A stretch of 64,000 nucleotides of DNA from Alistipes dispar (GCF_006542685.1 NZ_AP019736.1:1274001-1338000); one strand, 5' to 3'; shown: positions 18,466-27,235, numbered from the stretch's first letter. Notes: a model not told the origin generated them from the letters alone. Numbers and translations: made by a program.

Positions 18466-20007
18466 TCAGCGGATGAGGGGCTCGCCGTTGTAGTACTCCA
18501 CCAGGCGGACCCGGACGATGTACTGGAGGCGGGCGCGGAGCCGTTCGGAACGGGCCTGAAGCAGCTTGTCGGCCGCCGTCTGGAGGTCGAGGGCCGAGAC
18601 CATGCCCCGTTCGTACTTGCCGGCGACGGCGTCGTAGGCCAACTGCGCGGCGTCGGATTTCTTCGACGCCTGCACGAACTCCTTGCCGTAGCCGAGCATC
18701 TGCTGGTAGGCCTGCGCGATCTCGCTCTGCAGGGCGCGGAGCGTCTCGACGCGGCGCAGCTCGGCGATGCGCCAGTTGTTGCGGGCGCGGTTCAGGCTCG
18801 TGCGGCGCGACAGCCCGCCGAAGATCGGGATGCTGAGCTGCGCGGAGAAGTAGTAGCCGCGGTTGTCGCGGAACTGCGCCGGAAAGGCGGCGTACTGCGT
18901 GCGGTCGTCGAGGTTCATGAAGAAATTGGTCGAATAGCCGCCGCCCACGGAGATCGAGGGATAGAGGTTGCCTTTGGCCACGGAGAATTGCAGACGCGAA
19001 TGGCGGACGTCGTAACCGGCGGCCAGCGCCTTGGGATGGTTGTCGAGGGCGTAGGCCAACACGTCGTCGAAGGGAACCGTGCCGGCGGGAGTCCCGACGG
19101 CGATATCGGTGTCGATGACCAGCGGACGGTCCGCCGGATAGTTCATCGCCTCCGAAAGGGCGATCTCCGCGAGCGCGAGGTTGTTCTCCTGCTGGGTCAC
19201 CAGGTAGTCGTCCGAAGCGCACTGCGACTCGACCTCGGCGACGTCGGCGGCGCTTTTAAGCCCCAGTTCGAGCAGCTTGCGGCTCTTGGCCAGCTCGGCG
19301 GCGCTGGTCTCGAGCTGCTCGCGGGCCAGCCGCACGCTCCCCGTATAATAGACCACGTCGAAATAGGCCTCCATGGTCCGGAGCGCGACTTCGTCGCGGG
19401 CCAGTTGCAGCTCCTCGACGCCTTGCAGACGCATCACCTTCGCGGCGCGGACGGTGTTGATCCCCGTGAGGCCCGCGAAGAGAGGCATCTGTCCCGAAGC
19501 GGAATAGGAGTTGTCGAAATTCGAGACGTCGGTGTAGGTGTTGGTCTCGGGATCGACCGAACGGCCGAAACTCGTGGAGGCGCTGACCGCACCGTTCACC
19601 GAGGGGACCAGCGCGGCGACGGAGGCGATGTAATCCTGCCGGTAGTTGCGGTTGGCGTAATCCTGCCGGCGGACGGCGGGACTGTGTTCGACGGCATAGC
19701 GCATGCAGGCGTCGAGCGTCATCGGGGCGGAGGATTCCGGGGCGGACACGGTGTCGGGGACCGGCGCGGCGGCGGGTGCGGCGACGGAATCAGAACCGGG
19801 GACGGACACGGACACCGTATCCGGGACGGACGGAAAGGAGCGCGCGTTCCCCGCCGCCCCGGAAAGAGCGGGAAGCGGAGAGGCTACGACTCCGGCGGAG
19901 ATACCGGCGGAGATACCGGCGGACGGTCCGGCCGCGAAGGCGGCGGATGTCCGTAAAGCGGGTGTCCATAAAATAGACGCCAGGGCGATCAAAACCGTTC
20001 GTTTCAT
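18466..20007 (-). CDS. TolC-family outer membrane efflux protein
   Basis: A 513-residue outer membrane channel of the tripartite exporter. The start at 20007 gives a signal peptide (MKRTVLIALASILWTPA). The open frame to 20100 runs into the promoter and enhancer region. Residues 30-75 are a low-complexity Ala/Gly/Pro/Ser linker. Two outer-membrane-efflux-protein repeats follow, rich in alpha-helical heptads (LDACMRYAVEHSPAV; LQSEIAQAYQQMLGYGKEFV; YERGMVSALDLQTAADKLLQ). It is the first gene of the operon. The sigma-54-type promoter candidate at 20045-20060 places it under the divergent NtrC-like regulator. Confidence 0.9.
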   Translation of the reverse strand: MKRTVLIALASILWTPALRTSAAFAAGPSAGISAGISAGVVASPLPALSGAAGNARSFPSVPDTVSVSVPGSDSVAAPAAAPVPDTVSAPESSAPMTLDACMRYAVEHSPAVRRQDYANRNYRQDYIASVAALVPSVNGAVSASTSFGRSVDPETNTYTDVSNFDNSYSASGQMPLFAGLTGINTVRAAKVMRLQGVEELQLARDEVALRTMEAYFDVVYYTGSVRLAREQLETSAAELAKSRKLLELGLKSAADVAEVESQCASDDYLVTQQENNLALAEIALSEAMNYPADRPLVIDTDIAVGTPAGTVPFDDVLAYALDNHPKALAAGYDVRHSRLQFSVAKGNLYPSISVGGGYSTNFFMNLDDRTQYAAFPAQFRDNRGYYFSAQLSIPIFGGLSRRTSLNRARNNWRIAELRRVETLRALQSEIAQAYQQMLGYGKEFVQASKKSDAAQLAYDAVAGKYERGMVSALDLQTAADKLLQARSERLRARLQYIVRVRLVEYYNGEPLIR

Positions 20008-20044
20008 GCGGATTTTCAACTGTTCTCTCTTTGCCCGCAACACT

Positions 20045-20060
20045 TGCCAACCCGATGCCA
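20045..20060 (-). promoter_or_regulatory. Candidate sigma-54 (-24/-12) promoter of the efflux operon
   Basis: On the reverse strand the site reads TGGCATCGGGTTGGCA. The GG (-24) and GC (-12) dinucleotides have exactly ten bases between them, as in the consensus TGGCAC-N5-TTGCA. Transcription would start near 20035, about 28 nt before the tolC-like ATG. The divergent gene encodes a sigma-54 activator. Confidence 0.55.
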
Positions 20061-20115
20061 AACCGGATAGACGGATGAACGACAGGCGGTTGCATTTCAC
20101 GCCCGCTGCCCGGAA

Positions 20116-20132
20116 TGTAAAATATTTTTACA
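20116..20132. promoter_or_regulatory. Candidate enhancer palindrome for NtrC-type regulator
   Basis: A perfect inverted repeat, TGTAAAA-TAT-TTTTACA. It is centred about 90 bases upstream of the transcription start predicted from the -24/-12 element, the usual distance for a sigma-54 activator site. A partial half site (GCGTAAAAAA) follows at 20136-20145. Confidence 0.5.
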
Positions 20133-20277
20133 CTTGCGTAAAAAATCTGGACACCGGAGGTGCGTTTTCCGGCTGAAATAACTAATTTTATCCTCGAAAA
20201 GAGGCGTACAAAGGGATTTTTCCGCATGCGGAAGCATCGCCGGACACGGCGGAGACGACACCAAACGACCGAAAAAC

Positions 20278-21636
20278 ATGGCAAAAGAGGGAACACTGCT
20301 CGTCGTGGACGACAACCGCAGCATCCTCGCGGCACTACAGTTGCTGATGGGGAACTACTTCGCACGCGTGCTGACGCTGCCGACGCCCAACCGGCTGGCG
20401 ACGCTGCTGCGCGAGGAGCCGATAGACGTCGTGCTGCTCGACATGAACTTCACGGCGGGAATCAACACCGGCAACGAGGGCATCTACTGGCTGCGGGAAA
20501 TTCACCGCACGCGGCCCGACGTCAAGGTGGTGCTCTTCACGGCCTACGCCGACATCGATCTGGCGGTGCGGGCCATGCGCGACGGGGCGGTGGATTTCGT
20601 GGTCAAGCCGTGGGACAACGAACGCCTCGTGGCGGCGCTGCGCAACGCCTACAACCTCGCCCGCTCGCAGCGCGAAGTGAAGCAGCTCAAGGAGATCAAA
20701 CGCGAGCTGAAACAGGAGGAGCCCATGTTCTGGGGCGGCAGCCCGGCGATGGCGCGCATCCGCGAGATCGTGGAGAAGGTCGCGGCGACGGACGCCAACA
20801 TCCTCATCACGGGCGAGAACGGCACGGGCAAGGAGATGCTCGCGCGCGAGATACACAACCGCTCGGCGCGCCGGCGGGAACTGATGGTTCCGGTGGACAT
20901 GGGCGCCGTGCCCGAAACGCTGTTCGAAAGCGAACTGTTCGGCCACGTGAAGGGAGCCTTCACCGACGCCCGGACGGACCGCGCGGGCAAATTCGAGGTG
21001 GCCGACCGCGGCACGCTCTTCCTCGACGAGATCGGCAACCTGCCGCCCCGCCTGCAATCGAAACTCCTGACGGCGATCCAGAGCGGACGGATCGTCCGCT
21101 TGGGCAGCAACACGCCCGTGAAGGTGGACATCCGCCTCATATCGGCCACGAACCGCGACCTGTTCGGCATGGTGGCCGACGGGGAGTTCCGCGAAGACCT
21201 CCTCTACCGCATCAACACCATCCACATCGACCTGCCGCCGCTCCGCCAGCGGCGCGAGGACATCCTGCCGCTGGCCGAAAAGTTCCTCGGACGCTACGCC
21301 GCGAAGTACAACAAGCCGATCGAGGGGTTCGACGAAGCCGCCGTGCGCGAGATGCACGACTACCCGTGGGCGGGGAACATACGCGAGTTGCAGCACACCG
21401 TGGAGAAGGCGGTCATCCTCTGCGACGGACGCACGATCGCCCCCGCCACGCTGCTGCTGCGCCCGGCCCCTGCGGAGACATCGCCGAAAACGGGATTCTC
21501 GACACTCGAAGAGATGGAGCGGGCGATGATCGCCGAGGCCGTGACCCGCTGCGGCGGTAACCTCACGGAGGTGGCGCGCCAGTTGGGCATCACGCGCCAG
21601 ACGCTCTACAACAAGATCAAACGCTACGGACTATGA
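20278..21636 (+). CDS. NtrC-family sigma-54-dependent response regulator
   Basis: A 452-residue regulator. The receiver domain (about 1-125) has the acidic pocket DD and the phospho-acceptor aspartate in VVLLDMNF. The AAA+ domain has Walker A GENGTGKE, Walker B GTLFLDEIGNL and the sigma-54 contact loop GAFTDA, where most family members have GAFTGA. The C-terminal Fis-type helix-turn-helix is NLTEVARQLGITRQTLYNKI. It overlaps the kinase gene by 4 nt (ATGA). It diverges from the efflux operon and is its probable activator. Confidence 0.95.
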   Translation: MAKEGTLLVVDDNRSILAALQLLMGNYFARVLTLPTPNRLATLLREEPIDVVLLDMNFTAGINTGNEGIYWLREIHRTRPDVKVVLFTAYADIDLAVRAMRDGAVDFVVKPWDNERLVAALRNAYNLARSQREVKQLKEIKRELKQEEPMFWGGSPAMARIREIVEKVAATDANILITGENGTGKEMLAREIHNRSARRRELMVPVDMGAVPETLFESELFGHVKGAFTDARTDRAGKFEVADRGTLFLDEIGNLPPRLQSKLLTAIQSGRIVRLGSNTPVKVDIRLISATNRDLFGMVADGEFREDLLYRINTIHIDLPPLRQRREDILPLAEKFLGRYAAKYNKPIEGFDEAAVREMHDYPWAGNIRELQHTVEKAVILCDGRTIAPATLLLRPAPAETSPKTGFSTLEEMERAMIAEAVTRCGGNLTEVARQLGITRQTLYNKIKRYGL

Positions 21637-22946
21637 AACGGCACGAAGGCATCGCGTACGGACCCGTGGCGGGGTACGCCGCCCTGCTCTCCGGATCGGC
21701 CGCGGCGCTGGGCTGGGCGGTGACCAGCCCGTGGTATCCGCTGGCGATTCTCTTCGTGCCGCTCCTGCTGCTGGCGCTCTACCGCCTGCTGCGCCTCTAC
21801 GGCAATTCGATCCGCCGCGTGACGTTCATGTTCAATGCCGTGGACAACGACGACCTGACCTTCCGCTTCAACGACGATCCCTCGAAGGTGGACAGCGCGA
21901 TGCTCAACGCGGCGCTCAACCGCATCAAGGAGATTCTCCTCCGCGCGAAGATGCGGGCCGAGGAGCGCGAACGCTACTACCAGCTCATCATGGAGTGCGC
22001 GCAGACGGGGCTCATCACGATCAACGACACGGGAAGCGTCTATCAGGCCAACGGCGAGGCGCTGCGCATCTTCGGCATGCAGCGCATGACCCATATCCGG
22101 CAACTGGAGACCTCCGCTCCGGAGGCCTGCCGGGCACTCGCGGCGATCCGCCCCGGGGAGAAGCTCCGCGTGACGTGCGTCACGGAGAGCGGAGAGATGG
22201 CGCTGACGCTCGGCTGCTCGGAAATCGTGCTCGAGAAACAGCGGCTGCGGGTGGTCACCGTGGGCGACATCAACAGCGAACTGAACGAAATGCAGATCGA
22301 GTCGTGGAGCAAACTGACGCGGATTCTGACACACGAAATCATGAACTCGCTCGCGCCGGTCACCTCGCTCAGCGACACGCTGCTCCACCTCGGGAGGCCG
22401 CTCGACCGGGACGTGGAGCAGGGGCTCGATACGATCTCGGCGACGAGCCGGCGACTCATGGCCTTCGTCGAGAGCTTCCGCCGCTTCACGCGGATCCCCG
22501 AACCGCAGAAGGAGCCGTTCGAGGTGCGGGAGCTGGTGCGGCAGGCGGTGGCGCTGACCGCGGCCGAGGGCGGAGGAATCGAGATCGCGACGGACATCGA
22601 ACCGCAGGAGACACTCATCTACGCCGACAAGGCGCTGATGGGACAGGTGGCGGTCAATCTGCTCAAGAACGCCCGCGAGGCGGTGGGCGGCAGACCCGGA
22701 GGACGCATCGAAATCAGGGCGCGCATAGACGCCGCCGAACACGTCGTGATCGAAATAAGCAACAACGGCGGGGCGATCCCCGCCGAAGTGACCGAAAATA
22801 TCTTCACGCCCTTCTTTTCGACCAAGACCGACGGCTCGGGCATCGGACTGAGCGTCTCGCGCCGCATCATGCAACTGCACGGAGGCTCGCTGCGCCTGAC
22901 GGCCAACACCGACAGCCGGGTGACCTTCACGCTGCGGATCGGATAG
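21633..22946 (+). CDS. Sensor histidine kinase
   Basis: A 437-residue kinase partner of the NtrC-like regulator. Two hydrophobic segments within residues 9-50 form a short membrane anchor with almost no periplasmic loop, so sensing is likely in the membrane or cytoplasm. A HAMP/PAS-like region covers about 60-215 (YYQLIMECAQTGLITINDTG). The phospho-acceptor is in LTHEIMNSLAPVTSLSDTLL. The N box is NLLKNAREA and the G boxes include GSGIGLSVSRRIMQLHGG. It is translationally coupled to the regulator and ends 2 nt before the convergent stop of the next gene. Confidence 0.93.
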   Translation: MKRHEGIAYGPVAGYAALLSGSAAALGWAVTSPWYPLAILFVPLLLLALYRLLRLYGNSIRRVTFMFNAVDNDDLTFRFNDDPSKVDSAMLNAALNRIKEILLRAKMRAEERERYYQLIMECAQTGLITINDTGSVYQANGEALRIFGMQRMTHIRQLETSAPEACRALAAIRPGEKLRVTCVTESGEMALTLGCSEIVLEKQRLRVVTVGDINSELNEMQIESWSKLTRILTHEIMNSLAPVTSLSDTLLHLGRPLDRDVEQGLDTISATSRRLMAFVESFRRFTRIPEPQKEPFEVRELVRQAVALTAAEGGGIEIATDIEPQETLIYADKALMGQVAVNLLKNAREAVGGRPGGRIEIRARIDAAEHVVIEISNNGGAIPAEVTENIFTPFFSTKTDGSGIGLSVSRRIMQLHGGSLRLTANTDSRVTFTLRIG

Positions 22947-22948
22947 CC

Positions 22949-23329
22949 TCAGCGCGGCATCGGAAACGACAGCGTCCGCGCATCGAGGTAGGAGTCGGGG
23001 AACGCGCCCCAGTTCCACGCCTGGCCGTTCGAGAGCGTGATGTGCGGAATCAGTCGCAACGAATTGTTCTCGGTGACCCGCACCTTCGAGGGAAGGTTGT
23101 TCATCGGAACGAGCACGAGCGAGGTCATGGAGACGGCGGGCTGGATTTCGAGCGGCTCCATCGTCTCGTAGTCGGGACGCCAGTAGCGCATGTGCGTCAT
23201 CGAATCGGGGTATTCCAATTCCCGGAGCCGGGTCGAATCGGGACGTTCGCGCCGCAACTCGGGCGGCTGCTGGGCCGGAGCGGTCAGCGCTGCGGCGAGC
23301 GCAAGGACCGCAAGCAACATCTTTCTCAT
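22949..23329 (-). CDS. Small exported protein of unknown function
   Basis: 126 residues with a signal peptide ending TAPAQQ. The mature part contains PDSTRLRELEYPDSMTHMRYW and ends SYLDARTLSFPMPR. I do not recognise the family. It lies 30 nt after recO on the same strand and may be the last gene of a prmA-recO operon. It is probably periplasmic or loosely attached to the outer membrane. Confidence 0.7.
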   Translation of the reverse strand: MRKMLLAVLALAAALTAPAQQPPELRRERPDSTRLRELEYPDSMTHMRYWRPDYETMEPLEIQPAVSMTSLVLVPMNNLPSKVRVTENNSLRLIPHITLSNGQAWNWGAFPDSYLDARTLSFPMPR

Positions 23330-23359
23330 AATCGCCTCCTTTCCTTTCTATTTCAAACG

Positions 23360-24085
23360 TCAGAATACCTCTTTTAGTATGCGGACCGACTGCACGGCGC
23401 TGATGGCGTCGAGGTGGTAGCCGAAATAGACGAGCATGGCGTTCAGAAAGTCCGAACGCTGCGCACGGTTGAGCGGAATCGTCCCCAGACGGCGCACGTC
23501 GCAGTGCAGCAGCTCGTCGAGCAGGCGGGCGCACTCCTGCGACATGACCCCCGGATGCGACGGGCGCACGGACGCGTACTCGCCCTCGCGGATGTCGAAC
23601 CAGGCGCCGGGCGTGTAGTCGTTGCCCGGACGGTAGCCCAGCAGACGGCTCAGGTTGGCCAGAAACCAAAGGTGGAAGTTCGCCACCCCCTCCCGCATCG
23701 CGTCGAGCGCCCCGACCGAGTTCCAGACGAAGGTGAAGAGCGGCTCGTTCGGCTCGCACTCCCGGACCAGGCGGTACAGCACCTCGGCCATGAAGAGCGC
23801 CATGGTCGATTTGCGGACGTCGAACGGCAGACTTTGCAGCGCGAAGCCCGCACGGACCTCGCGGAAGCGGTGCATCTCCTGCCGCGGGGACTCCAACCCC
23901 TCGAACTCGACGGGAAAGACGGGCTGGAACAGCGCCAGCTTCGAACCCCGGCCGCTGCGGCTGCGGACCCCCTGAACCATGTAGCTGCGCCGTCCCCCGA
24001 CGTCGGTGAGCAGATAGACGACCATCGACGAGTCGCCGTATTTGAGCGTATGCAGCACGATGCCGCGCCCCTTGTAGGTCTTCAC
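23360..24085 (-). CDS. recO: DNA repair protein RecO
   Basis: A 241-residue RecF-pathway mediator that helps RecA load onto SSB-coated DNA. The GTG start gives VKTYKGRGIVLHTLKYGDSS, the usual RecO N-terminal OB-fold start. Further family features are MVVYLLTDVGGRRSYMVQGV, FQPVFPVEFEGLESPRQEMH and the helical part with LLGYRPGND and CARLLDELL. No ATG exists near the expected start; the GTG is 20 nt after the prmA stop. The C-terminus lacks the zinc-ribbon cysteines present in some RecO proteins. Confidence 0.88.
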   Translation of the reverse strand: MKTYKGRGIVLHTLKYGDSSMVVYLLTDVGGRRSYMVQGVRSRSGRGSKLALFQPVFPVEFEGLESPRQEMHRFREVRAGFALQSLPFDVRKSTMALFMAEVLYRLVRECEPNEPLFTFVWNSVGALDAMREGVANFHLWFLANLSRLLGYRPGNDYTPGAWFDIREGEYASVRPSHPGVMSQECARLLDELLHCDVRRLGTIPLNRAQRSDFLNAMLVYFGYHLDAISAVQSVRILKEVF

Positions 24086-24105
24086 GATCGGAAAAGCGGA
24101 ATCGG

Positions 24106-24933
24106 TTACGGCCGCCGGACGTGCGCCAGCATCCACCCGTCGCGGGAGGCGCTCCCGGCGAGCGTCAGCCCCTCGCGCGCGGCGGCGCCGGCGATCGCCG
24201 GAAGATCGGCCTCGAGAAAACCGCTCATCACCAGATCGCCTCCGGCGGCGAGCGCCGCGGCATAGGCCGGCATGTCGGCCGCGAGGATGTTGCGGTTGAT
24301 GTTCGCCAGAATGAAGTCGTAACGCCGTCCGGCGATGCGCCGCACGTCGCCCAGCATCGGAGAGACACGGTCCGCGACGCCGTTGGCGGCGACATTCTCG
24401 CGGCAGTTCGCATCGGCCCAGTCGTCGATGTCCACGGCGTCCACGTGCGCGGCGCCGCACTTCGCGGCGACGATCGCCAGCACGCCCGTACCGCTGCCCA
24501 TGTCGAGCCCCGTGCGGCCCGCCACCCCGAGGTCCAGCACGGCGCGGGCCATGAGCCACGTGGTCGCGTGATGACCCGTGCCGAAAGACATTTTGGGCAT
24601 GAGGACCACCTCCGTCTCCCCGGCCGGGGCCGGTTCGTGGAAAGGCGCCCGGATGCGCAGGCGCCCCTCGACGTCCACCGGAGGGAAATTACTCTCCCAC
24701 AAGGCATTCCAGTTCTGCGTCTCGATGACGACATAGCGTCCCGGAGTCCCGTAGCGCGCCAGCAGGGCATCCACCCCGTCCTTGCAGTCGGCCAGCGCTT
24801 CCCGCCGGATGTAAGCCTTCAGCACGCCGCCCTCCGTCTCGAAACTCTCGAACGGAAAGTCGGCCAGTTCGGCCGTCAGAATCTCGGCCTGTCCGTCGTC
24901 CGCACAGGGGACGTTGAGCACGGTGTAATCCAT
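24106..24933 (-). CDS. prmA: Ribosomal protein L11 methyltransferase
   Basis: A 275-residue SAM-dependent methyltransferase that trimethylates ribosomal protein L11. The N-terminal substrate-recognition domain covers about 1-110. The methyltransferase core has LDMGSGTGVLAIVAAKCGA (motif I), the acidic residue in VDAVDIDDWAD, and FILANINRNIL, the NIN-type catalytic motif. MPKMSFGTGHHATTWLM is a PrmA signature. The start MDYTVLNVPCADDG fits the family. It has a divergent promoter shared with xerD. Confidence 0.93.
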   Translation of the reverse strand: MDYTVLNVPCADDGQAEILTAELADFPFESFETEGGVLKAYIRREALADCKDGVDALLARYGTPGRYVVIETQNWNALWESNFPPVDVEGRLRIRAPFHEPAPAGETEVVLMPKMSFGTGHHATTWLMARAVLDLGVAGRTGLDMGSGTGVLAIVAAKCGAAHVDAVDIDDWADANCRENVAANGVADRVSPMLGDVRRIAGRRYDFILANINRNILAADMPAYAAALAAGGDLVMSGFLEADLPAIAGAAAREGLTLAGSASRDGWMLAHVRRP

Positions 24934-24960
24934 AAAAATTATGATTATGTAAAATTTTCG

Positions 24961-24982
24961 TACCTTCGCACGGACAAAGTTA
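24961..24982. promoter_or_regulatory. Overlapping divergent promoters of xerD and prmA
   Basis: TACCTTCG at 24961-24968 on the forward strand resembles TAnnTTTG and precedes xerD. On the reverse strand, TAACTTTG (24982 to 24975) matches TAnnTTTG and precedes prmA with a leader of about 35 nt. The two boxes lie within 22 bp, so the two polymerases may compete. Confidence 0.45.
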
Positions 24983-25011
24983 GCGATATTCTCCGAATCG
25001 GACCGGGCGAA

Positions 25012-25908
25012 ATGGCAGAAAATACGAAAAAGTGGGAAGAGACCGGACGGCGTTACCGCACCTACATAAAACTGGAAAAACGGTTGTCGGCGAACACCGT
25101 GGAGTCGTACATGCGCGACCTGAGACAGTTCGCGCACTTCATCCTGCGCATGTACGACGTCGCGCCGGCCAAGGTCGAGGAGCCGATGATCCGGCGCTAC
25201 ATGGCCTGGCTCTACGACCGGGGGCGCGAAAAGACCTCGCAGGCACGGGCGCTGAGCGGCGTAAGGAGCTTTTTCAACTTCCTCATGCTGAACGACCGGA
25301 TCGAGTCGTCGCCGGCGGAGTTCGTCCCCGCGCCCAAGTTCGGGCGGCAGCTACCCGACGTGCTCACGACCGACGAAATCGACCGCATCGTCGCCGCGGC
25401 GGACGCCCCGACGACCAAGGGGCTGCGCGACAGCGCCATGCTGGAGACCCTCTATTCGTGCGGACTGCGCGTCTCGGAGCTCACGTCGCTGCGGATGCAG
25501 GACCTCTTCTTCGGCGAGGGGTACATCCGCGTGACCGGCAAGGGCGACAAACAGCGGCTCGTGCCGATCAGCGCCGCGGCGCGGGACCGCATCCAGCTCT
25601 ACCTCGAAAAGCGCCGCGCCGCGCGAACCGGCGAGGAGACGCTCTTCCTGAATAACCGCGGCGGGCGGCTGACGCGGGTGATGATCTTCACGATCCTGAA
25701 GGAGGCAGCCCGGCGGGCGGGAATCGACAAGCGGATCTCGCCCCACACGTTCCGCCACTCGTTCGCCACGCACCTGCTCGAAGGGGGCGCCAGCATCCGG
25801 CAGGTGCAGGAGATGCTGGGGCACGAAAGCATCCTGACGACCGAAATCTACACGCACCTCGACAACAGCCGCCTGCGGCAGACGGTGGAGGAACACCTTC
25901 CGATCTGA
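25012..25908 (+). CDS. xerD: Site-specific tyrosine recombinase XerD
   Basis: A 298-residue recombinase that resolves chromosome dimers at dif with a XerC partner. The N-terminal core-binding domain is residues 10-95 (LSANTVESYMRDLRQFAHFI). The catalytic set is visible: Arg in CGLRVSELTSL, Lys in GKGDKQR, HTFRHSFATHLLEGG (His-x-x-Arg), His in LGHESILTTEIYTHL, and the Tyr in the same segment. The start at 25012 follows the promoter box at 24961. The length and sequence are those of a housekeeping Xer, not a phage integrase. Confidence 0.92.
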   Translation: MAENTKKWEETGRRYRTYIKLEKRLSANTVESYMRDLRQFAHFILRMYDVAPAKVEEPMIRRYMAWLYDRGREKTSQARALSGVRSFFNFLMLNDRIESSPAEFVPAPKFGRQLPDVLTTDEIDRIVAAADAPTTKGLRDSAMLETLYSCGLRVSELTSLRMQDLFFGEGYIRVTGKGDKQRLVPISAAARDRIQLYLEKRRAARTGEETLFLNNRGGRLTRVMIFTILKEAARRAGIDKRISPHTFRHSFATHLLEGGASIRQVQEMLGHESILTTEIYTHLDNSRLRQTVEEHLPI

Positions 25909-26094
25909 CCGCAGGGGAAAAGGGCGACGGACCGCCGGAACGGCAAAGGGAAACCGGACGGAACGGGCGATCCGGAAAGCGTCCGGCACAGGACGGAGCC
26001 GGAAAGAGACCGGAGAGACGGAGCCGAGCGGACAGACCAAACGGAGAGGGGCGGCACGGAAACGGCCCGGAAGGAGAAACGGACGGACGGAACG

Positions 26095-26445
26095 CTACAA
26101 CCGCCGGATCCGCGACTGCGCCGTGAGCCGCAGCGTATCGTAGTCGAGACCCGAAATCACGACCAGCACGCCGTCCGAACGCACGAGACCGGGCAACTGT
26201 TCGGAAAGGGAGGCGGAGGCGGCGCGGAGGCGTTCGAAAACGGCGCGGCAGTCGGACGGGAAGCCGGGGACGAGCAGTCCGGCGTAGAACTCCGTGGCGG
26301 GGAGCCGGTCGGGTTCGCCGCAACTGCGGACCGAAAGGATGCGGCCCCCCTCCGCGACCTCCACGAGCGGATCGCGGACGATGCCCCGGGGCGTCCAGAG
26401 CCGGTTAGAGGCTATCCGCCGGCATGGCTGCGCGGAAGAATTCAT
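26095..26445 (-). CDS. Collapsed amidohydrolase-like ORF lacking the catalytic barrel
   Basis: About 116 residues with an uncertain start; the ATG at 26445 overlaps the DUF4296 gene by 41 nt. The first half (RIASNRLWTPRGIVRDPLVE to EFYAGLLVPGF) resembles the N-terminal beta-sandwich of amidohydrolases up to the VPGF motif. The metal-binding HxH that should follow is absent. The last 20 residues (ISGLDYDTLRLTAQSRIRRL) resemble the C-terminal end of the same enzymes. The roughly 300-residue TIM barrel between them is replaced by about 50 residues. It may be a relic or a reduced beta-sandwich protein. The resemblance is judged from memory of the family. Confidence 0.5.
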   Translation of the reverse strand: MNSSAQPCRRIASNRLWTPRGIVRDPLVEVAEGGRILSVRSCGEPDRLPATEFYAGLLVPGFPSDCRAVFERLRAASASLSEQLPGLVRSDGVLVVISGLDYDTLRLTAQSRIRRL

Positions 26446-27235
26446 CGGCGAAGATACGGACATTCAACTGGCTGTCGTAAAGCCGCTCCACCGCATCGGC
26501 GGCGGGCGGCGTGTGGTCGATACGGATCCGGCTGACTGTCATGGAAGGCCGCTCGGGACGGCCGTAGAACCCCAGCAGATCGACGTGCAGGCGGCGGTGG
26601 ACGGTATCGGCGGTCAGCGTGCGCGTGAAGGTCTCCTCGCGGTTGCGGCGGAGACTCGTCGTATAGACGCCTGCCCGCGAACCGTCCTCCTTCTCCAGCC
26701 ACACCGTCGCCTTCACGCCCCGCCGGTTGCGGTCGAGCGAGTCGATCAGGTAATGCGCCGTGATGCGGTACTCGCCCGGCTCGACGTCGATCGAGAAGGT
26801 CAGCCGCGCCGTGTCGCGCAGCGAGCCGACGCGAAGCAGCGAATCGGCGAACACGGTGCGCGTGAAGGTCCGGCAGGCCACGTTGTCGATCGTATCGAGG
26901 ATGGCCACCCGGCGGTTATAGACCTTCCCTTCGGCTTCGAGCAGGTCGATGGCCCGCTCGACGACGTCGCTCAGGCGGGCGCTCTTGCGCTTCGAGAAGT
27001 TGCCGATCGTATAGTGCACGTCGTCGGTCGTATAGCCGTAACGGGCGAAGATCGGCTCGTAGATACGCAGCGAGTCGGTCGGGATGCGCTCCTCGGAAAT
27101 ATAGGCGTTGGAGAGGAATGCGTCGCGGAAGATCATCGCCAGCGTCTCGTCGGGAATGATCGTATGGCGGGCGCAGGCCGCGGCGAGCAGCCCCAGAAGC
27201 GCCAGAAGCGCCGTGCGGAGAGGTCGTTTCATCAT
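26405..27235 (-). CDS. DUF4296-domain lipoprotein
   Basis: A 276-residue predicted lipoprotein with lipobox LLAAAC. The N-terminal part (IIPDETLAMIFRDAFLSNAYI through YGYTTDDVHYTIGNFSKRKSARLSDVVERA) matches the Bacteroidales DUF4296 family as I know it. The C-terminal half is a beta-rich domain specific to this longer form (FSIDVEPGEYRITAHYLIDS). The start overlaps the permease stop by 4 nt. Its position next to a LolC/E-like permease suggests a role in envelope lipoprotein handling, but the function is unknown. Confidence 0.82.
   Translation of the reverse strand: MMKRPLRTALLALLGLLAAACARHTIIPDETLAMIFRDAFLSNAYISEERIPTDSLRIYEPIFARYGYTTDDVHYTIGNFSKRKSARLSDVVERAIDLLEAEGKVYNRRVAILDTIDNVACRTFTRTVFADSLLRVGSLRDTARLTFSIDVEPGEYRITAHYLIDSLDRNRRGVKATVWLEKEDGSRAGVYTTSLRRNREETFTRTLTADTVHRRLHVDLLGFYGRPERPSMTVSRIRIDHTPPAADAVERLYDSQLNVRIFADEFFRAAMPADSL

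Noticed and set aside
20041..20056. Alternative sigma-54 element TGGCAAGTGTTGC on the reverse strand
   Set aside because: Only eight bases separate the GG and GC pairs; the neighbouring TGGCATCGGGTTGGCA has the correct ten.
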